A DNA stretch of 64,000 bases from an uncultured Bacteroidales bacterium. Lineage in GTDB: Bacteria > Bacteroidota > Bacteroidia > Bacteroidales > Paludibacteraceae. The stretch is taken from positions 248,001 to 312,000 of the forward strand of contig CAKULK010000001.1 of NCBI GenBank assembly GCA_934667275.1, given 5' to 3'. Below, piece after piece: positions 60,109 to 64,000 of the stretch (position 1 is its first letter; each line of letters starts with the position of its first letter). Made by a program: the position numbers and the translations under genes. Below the pieces are notes generated by a model. It was not told the origin of the DNA, did no database searches, and saw only the letters and a program-made list of their open reading frames with translations.

Positions 60109-61221
60109 ATGAGTAAAGCAATTCTGCGTCTTTCGGATGGCTCCACGTTTGTCGGTACCTCGTTTGGTTACGAGGCATCGGTATCGGGGGAAGTCGTATT
60201 CAACACAGCCATGTCGGGTTATCCGGAGTCGCTCACAGACCCCTCTTATGCAGGGCAATTGATGGTACTTACCTATCCGCTAATCGGCAACTACGGTGTG
60301 CCACCGTTCACGATGGAAAACAATGGTCTCGCCACATTTATGGAGTCAGACCATATCTATGCGTCCGCTATTATCGTGTCGGAATATAGTGGCGAATATT
60401 CTCATTGGAATGCCCAAGAGTCGTTGGGCGACTGGCTTCGCCGCGAGCATATCCCCGGAATCACGGGTATCGACACGCGCGCACTGACCAAACTGCTCCG
60501 CGAGCATGGTGTGATGATGGGTACTATCTCTATCGAGGGTTGCGAGGACGCTCCCGAAGCACAATACGAGGGAGTCAATTTTGTGGACCGGGTCTCCACC
60601 GAAGAGATAGTGCATTATGCCCCCATTGTGCCGGTGGAAGGCAAACCGAAGAAAGTGGTGCTGGTGGATTGTGGGGTGAAGCACAACATCATTCGTTGCC
60701 TTATCCGTCGTGGTGTAGAGGTGATTCGTGTACCGTGGGACTACGATTTTAATACATTGGATTTCGATGGTCTTTTCCTCTCCAATGGACCGGGCGACCC
60801 CGATACTTGTTCCGCGGCGGTGGAGAATATCCGCCGGTTTATGACTTCGGAGCAGGCGAAAACCGACCCCGCCACAGTGCGTCCGCTGATGGGTATTTGT
60901 ATGGGAAACCAACTTCTCGGCAAGGCTGCAGGGGCTACTATCTACAAACTCAAATACGGTCATCGTTCTCACAACCAGCCTGTGCGCCAAGTGGGTACCG
61001 ACCGTTGTTTTATCACTTCGCAGAACCATGGTTATGCCGTTGATACCACAACGCTTTCGCCAGATTGGGAACCGCTTTTCATCAATATGAACGATGGCTC
61101 CAACGAGGGCATTCGTCATAAGTCGTTGCCTTGGTTCTCGGCGCAGTTCCACCCCGAAGCATGTTCCGGTCCGGTGGATACCGAGTTCCTCTTCGATGAA
61201 TTTGTCAAACTACTCCATTAA
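60109..61221 (+). CDS. carA: Carbamoyl-phosphate synthase small (glutaminase) subunit
   Basis: A 370-residue protein that releases ammonia from glutamine and passes it to CarB. The N-terminal domain shows VVFNTAMSGYPESLTDPSY; the glutaminase domain has FLSNGPGDPDTC, LMGICMGNQLLGKAAG (nucleophilic Cys), KYGHRSHNQPVRQ and SAQFHPEACSGPVD (His, Glu). It follows purF after 28 bp and precedes carB. Confidence 0.96.
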   Translation: MSKAILRLSDGSTFVGTSFGYEASVSGEVVFNTAMSGYPESLTDPSYAGQLMVLTYPLIGNYGVPPFTMENNGLATFMESDHIYASAIIVSEYSGEYSHWNAQESLGDWLRREHIPGITGIDTRALTKLLREHGVMMGTISIEGCEDAPEAQYEGVNFVDRVSTEEIVHYAPIVPVEGKPKKVVLVDCGVKHNIIRCLIRRGVEVIRVPWDYDFNTLDFDGLFLSNGPGDPDTCSAAVENIRRFMTSEQAKTDPATVRPLMGICMGNQLLGKAAGATIYKLKYGHRSHNQPVRQVGTDRCFITSQNHGYAVDTTTLSPDWEPLFINMNDGSNEGIRHKSLPWFSAQFHPEACSGPVDTEFLFDEFVKLLH

Positions 61222-61275
61222 AAATACTAGAATGTCTATATCTTCTGGAATCTCTAGAAATACACAATTTGCTAT

Positions 61276-64000
61276 ATGAAATTAGACAATATAAAAAAGG
61301 TGCTTGTTCTCGGTTCGGGGGCACTCAAGATTGGTGAGGCGGGCGAGTTCGATTATTCGGGTTCGCAGGCACTCAAAGCCCTTCGTGAAGAGGGGGTAAC
61401 CACGGTGCTTATCAACCCCAACATTGCTACTGTGCAGACCAGCGAAGGCGTCGCGGACAAGATTTATTTTGAGCCCGTATCGCCCTATTTCGTGGAGAAA
61501 GTCATCGCCAAAGAGCGTCCCGACGGAATCTTGCTCTCGTTTGGTGGGCAGACGGCCCTCAACTGTGGCGTGGAACTCTATCGCACAGGTGTGTTGGAGA
61601 AATATGGTGTGCAGGTGTTGGGTACGCCTGTGCAGGCGATTATCGACACCGAGGACCGCGAACTCTTTGTCGAGCGACTCAACGAGATTGATGTAAAGAC
61701 CATCAAATCAGAGGCTTGTGAGTCGATAGAGGCGGCGCGAAAGGCGGCGTCCGACCTCGGCTACCCCGTCATCATCCGTGCCGCGTATGCTCTCGGCGGA
61801 CTTGGTTCGGGCTTCTGCGACAACGAGGAGGAACTCAATGCATTGGCTGAAAAAGCCTTCTCTTTCTCGCCGCAAGTGTTGGTCGAGAAATCGCTCAAAG
61901 GATGGAAAGAGATTGAATATGAGGTGGTTCGCGACCGTTACGACAACTGTATCACGGTCTGCAATATGGAGAACTTCGACCCGCTTGGTATCCATACGGG
62001 TGAGTCAATCGTCATCGCTCCTTCGCAGACGCTCACCAATGCGGAATATCATAAACTGCGTGCGTTGGCTATCAAGATTATTCGCCATATCGGTATCGTG
62101 GGCGAGTGTAATGTGCAATATGCTTTCGACCCCGAGAGTGAGGACTATCGTGTCATCGAGGTCAATGCCCGTCTCAGTCGTTCTTCTGCTTTGGCGTCTA
62201 AGGCGACAGGCTATCCGTTGGCTTTTGTGGCTGCCAAACTCGGTATGGGATATGGTCTTTTTGAACTCAACAACAGCGTTACCAAGACCACCCCTGCTTT
62301 CTTTGAACCTGCGCTCGACTATGTAGTCTGCAAGATTCCTCGTTGGGACTTGTCCAAGTTCCGTGGCGTTAATCGTGAACTCGGTTCGTCGATGAAGTCG
62401 GTCGGCGAAGTGATGGCTATCGGTCGCACTTTCGAGGACGCTATCCAGAAAGGTTTGCGTATGATTGGTCAGGGTATGCATGGCTTCACAGAGAACAAAG
62501 CCCTCCACGTGGATGACTTGGATGCGGCCCTCTCCGCACCTACCGACAAACGTATCTTTGCTATCGCGCAGGCTATGTACGAGGGCTATTCTATCGACCG
62601 TATTCATGCCCTCACGCGTATCGACCGTTGGTTCTTGCAGCGTCTGGAAAATATCATTCAGACCGATGCGCGTCTGCGTCGGGTGGAGTCGTTGGACAAA
62701 TTGGATGCCGACCTCCTCCGCCGTGCCAAGCAACACGGTTTCTCCGATTTCCAAATCGCCCGCGCTATCGGGTTGGGGCAGAAGATGGATATGGACTCTG
62801 CTGTCCTGATGCTCCGCACCTACCGCAAGTCAATAGGTGTCCTGCCTGTGGTCAAACAGATTGATACCCTCGCTGCCGAATATCCGGCGCAGACCAACTA
62901 TCTCTATCTGACCTACTCCGGCACTCAGTCAGACGTGCAGTATGTCGGCGACCATCGTTCTATCATTGTGCTCGGTTCGGGGGCTTACCGTATTGGTTCG
63001 TCGGTGGAGTTTGACTGGTGTGGTGTGCAGGCATTGCAGACTATCCGCAACAACGGCTATCGCTCGGTGATGATAAACTACAACCCCGAGACCGTTTCTA
63101 CCGACTACGATATGTGCGACCGCCTCTATTTCGATGAACTCACGTTTGAGCGCGTGATGGATATTATCGAATTGGAGAACCCTTATGGTGTCATTGTGTC
63201 CACAGGCGGCCAGATACCCAATAACTTGGCTCTCAAATTGGATGCACAACGTGTGCCTATTTTGGGTACTTCGGCGCAAAGTATTGATAATGCCGAGGAC
63301 CGTGATAAGTTCTCCGCCATGCTCGACCGTATTGGCGTGGATCAGCCGGAATGGAGTGCCCTCACTTCGATGGACGATGTGCAACGTTTCATCGATGAGG
63401 TCGGTTTCCCCGTCTTGGTGCGTCCGTCGTATGTGCTTTCCGGTGCAGCGATGAATGTATGTTTCGACAATGAGCAACTCACCAAGTTCCTCCAACTCGC
63501 CGCCAATGTTTCCAAGCAGCACCCCGTGGTCATCTCCAAGTTTATGCTCAATACCAAGGAGGTGGAGATGGACGCTGTGGCACGCGATGGCGAAATCATT
63601 GCCTACGCCATCTCGGAGCATGTGGAGTTTGCCGGAGTCCATTCGGGCGATGCCACGATTATGTTCCCCGCCCAAAAACTCTATGTGGAGACTGTCCGTC
63701 GTATCAAGAAGATTTCGGGTAATATCGCCCGCGAACTCAAGATTTCGGGGCCGTTCAATATCCAGTTCCTTGCCCGCGACAACGAGATTAAGGTCATCGA
63801 GTGCAACCTCCGTGCTTCCCGTTCTTTCCCGTTTGTAAGTAAGGTGCTGAAAATCAACTTGATTGATATAGCCACACGTATTATGCTCCATTTGCCGGTA
63901 GAGAAACCTGCCAAGTCGCTTTTCGACTTCGATTATGTGGGCGTGAAGGCTTCGCAATTCTCCTTCAACCGTCTCCAGAATGCCGACCCCGTGCTGGGTG
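61276..64000 (+). CDS. carB: Carbamoyl-phosphate synthase large subunit, 5' part (runs off window)
   Basis: The first 908 codons of a protein of roughly 1070 residues. It synthesises carbamoyl phosphate from bicarbonate, ammonia and two ATP, feeding pyrimidines and arginine. VLVLGSGALKIGEAGEFDYS is the N-terminus, of the eukaryote/Bacteroidota type (ALKIGEAGEF in place of the usual PIVIGQ). Both ATP-grasp halves are present: IEVNARLSRSSALASKATGY in the first and VIECNLRASRSFPFVSKVL in the second, where the sequence ends before the allosteric MGS domain. The spacer from carA is of the CTAGAA type. Confidence 0.94.
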   Translation, partial: MKLDNIKKVLVLGSGALKIGEAGEFDYSGSQALKALREEGVTTVLINPNIATVQTSEGVADKIYFEPVSPYFVEKVIAKERPDGILLSFGGQTALNCGVELYRTGVLEKYGVQVLGTPVQAIIDTEDRELFVERLNEIDVKTIKSEACESIEAARKAASDLGYPVIIRAAYALGGLGSGFCDNEEELNALAEKAFSFSPQVLVEKSLKGWKEIEYEVVRDRYDNCITVCNMENFDPLGIHTGESIVIAPSQTLTNAEYHKLRALAIKIIRHIGIVGECNVQYAFDPESEDYRVIEVNARLSRSSALASKATGYPLAFVAAKLGMGYGLFELNNSVTKTTPAFFEPALDYVVCKIPRWDLSKFRGVNRELGSSMKSVGEVMAIGRTFEDAIQKGLRMIGQGMHGFTENKALHVDDLDAALSAPTDKRIFAIAQAMYEGYSIDRIHALTRIDRWFLQRLENIIQTDARLRRVESLDKLDADLLRRAKQHGFSDFQIARAIGLGQKMDMDSAVLMLRTYRKSIGVLPVVKQIDTLAAEYPAQTNYLYLTYSGTQSDVQYVGDHRSIIVLGSGAYRIGSSVEFDWCGVQALQTIRNNGYRSVMINYNPETVSTDYDMCDRLYFDELTFERVMDIIELENPYGVIVSTGGQIPNNLALKLDAQRVPILGTSAQSIDNAEDRDKFSAMLDRIGVDQPEWSALTSMDDVQRFIDEVGFPVLVRPSYVLSGAAMNVCFDNEQLTKFLQLAANVSKQHPVVISKFMLNTKEVEMDAVARDGEIIAYAISEHVEFAGVHSGDATIMFPAQKLYVETVRRIKKISGNIARELKISGPFNIQFLARDNEIKVIECNLRASRSFPFVSKVLKINLIDIATRIMLHLPVEKPAKSLFDFDYVGVKASQFSFNRLQNADPVLG

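Noticed and set aside
1..64000. CRISPR arrays, prophage, restriction or other defence genes
   Set aside because: No regularly spaced 25-40 bp repeats and no matching protein families; the repeats found are spacers, IS ends or simple tandem repeats.

Overview
The window looks like chromosomal DNA of a member of the Bacteroidales (Bacteroidota), possibly a gut or rumen lineage near Paludibacteraceae or Prevotellaceae; the family is inference. The reasons are: promoters of the Bacteroidota type (TTTG, 19-20 nt, TAnnTTTG) before most transcription units, no clear Shine-Dalgarno sites, Bacteroidota-type forms of LepB, WbqC-like protein, IspG, PurF and CarB, lysine synthesis through DapL, and very large secreted proteins ending in a shared C-terminal motif.

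Layout. 1-7.3 kb (minus strand): dapB, lepB, a WbqC-like gene, ilvE, a POT peptide transporter, a coiled-coil protein, rsmI and the start of a polysaccharide flippase, apparently one long transcription unit. 7.4-8.7 kb: a PagL-like lipid A deacylase, transcribed divergently from dapB. 9.3-15.3 kb: a secreted protein of about 1970 residues with FG-GAP/VCBS, FN3, PKD and Ig-like repeats; its 5' end carries a C9 tract that puts the upstream ATG out of frame. 15.4-21.9 kb: an IS graveyard (IS1182-, IS4- and IS256-variant-like fragments plus an internally deleted IS derivative) around a second modular surface protein of 1231 residues, which is bracketed by 36-bp perfect inverted repeats. 22.3-27.0 kb (minus): dapF-dapL-DUF389-DUF2851. 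27.1-28.7 kb: an acetyltransferase broken at a G8 tract and a GT4 glycosyltransferase. 28.9-30.3 kb: a MATE transporter behind a leader with a terminator hairpin. 30.3-33.2 kb (minus): a membrane protein, a THUMP-like methyltransferase, a lipoprotein and tRNA-Lys. 33.3-35.3 kb: ispG and a flavin reductase-like gene.

35.4-64 kb is the main feature: a same-strand run of 21 genes, pyrC-pyrK-pyrD-pyrF-pyrE-pyrB-guaB-guaA-purE-purL-purM-purN-purH-purD-folD-purT-purB-purA-purF-carA-carB. It holds the whole UMP pathway (carB runs off the window), nearly all of IMP synthesis (only purC, and purK if used, are absent here), both branches to AMP and GMP, and a folate enzyme that supplies the formyl donor. 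The pyrB product carries a C-terminal zinc module like that of PyrI, without the nucleotide-binding regulatory domain.

Intergenic spacers are unusual throughout: they are built from short repeated words, several of which recur between unrelated genes tens of kilobases apart. No CRISPR array, rRNA gene, prophage or defence system was seen.
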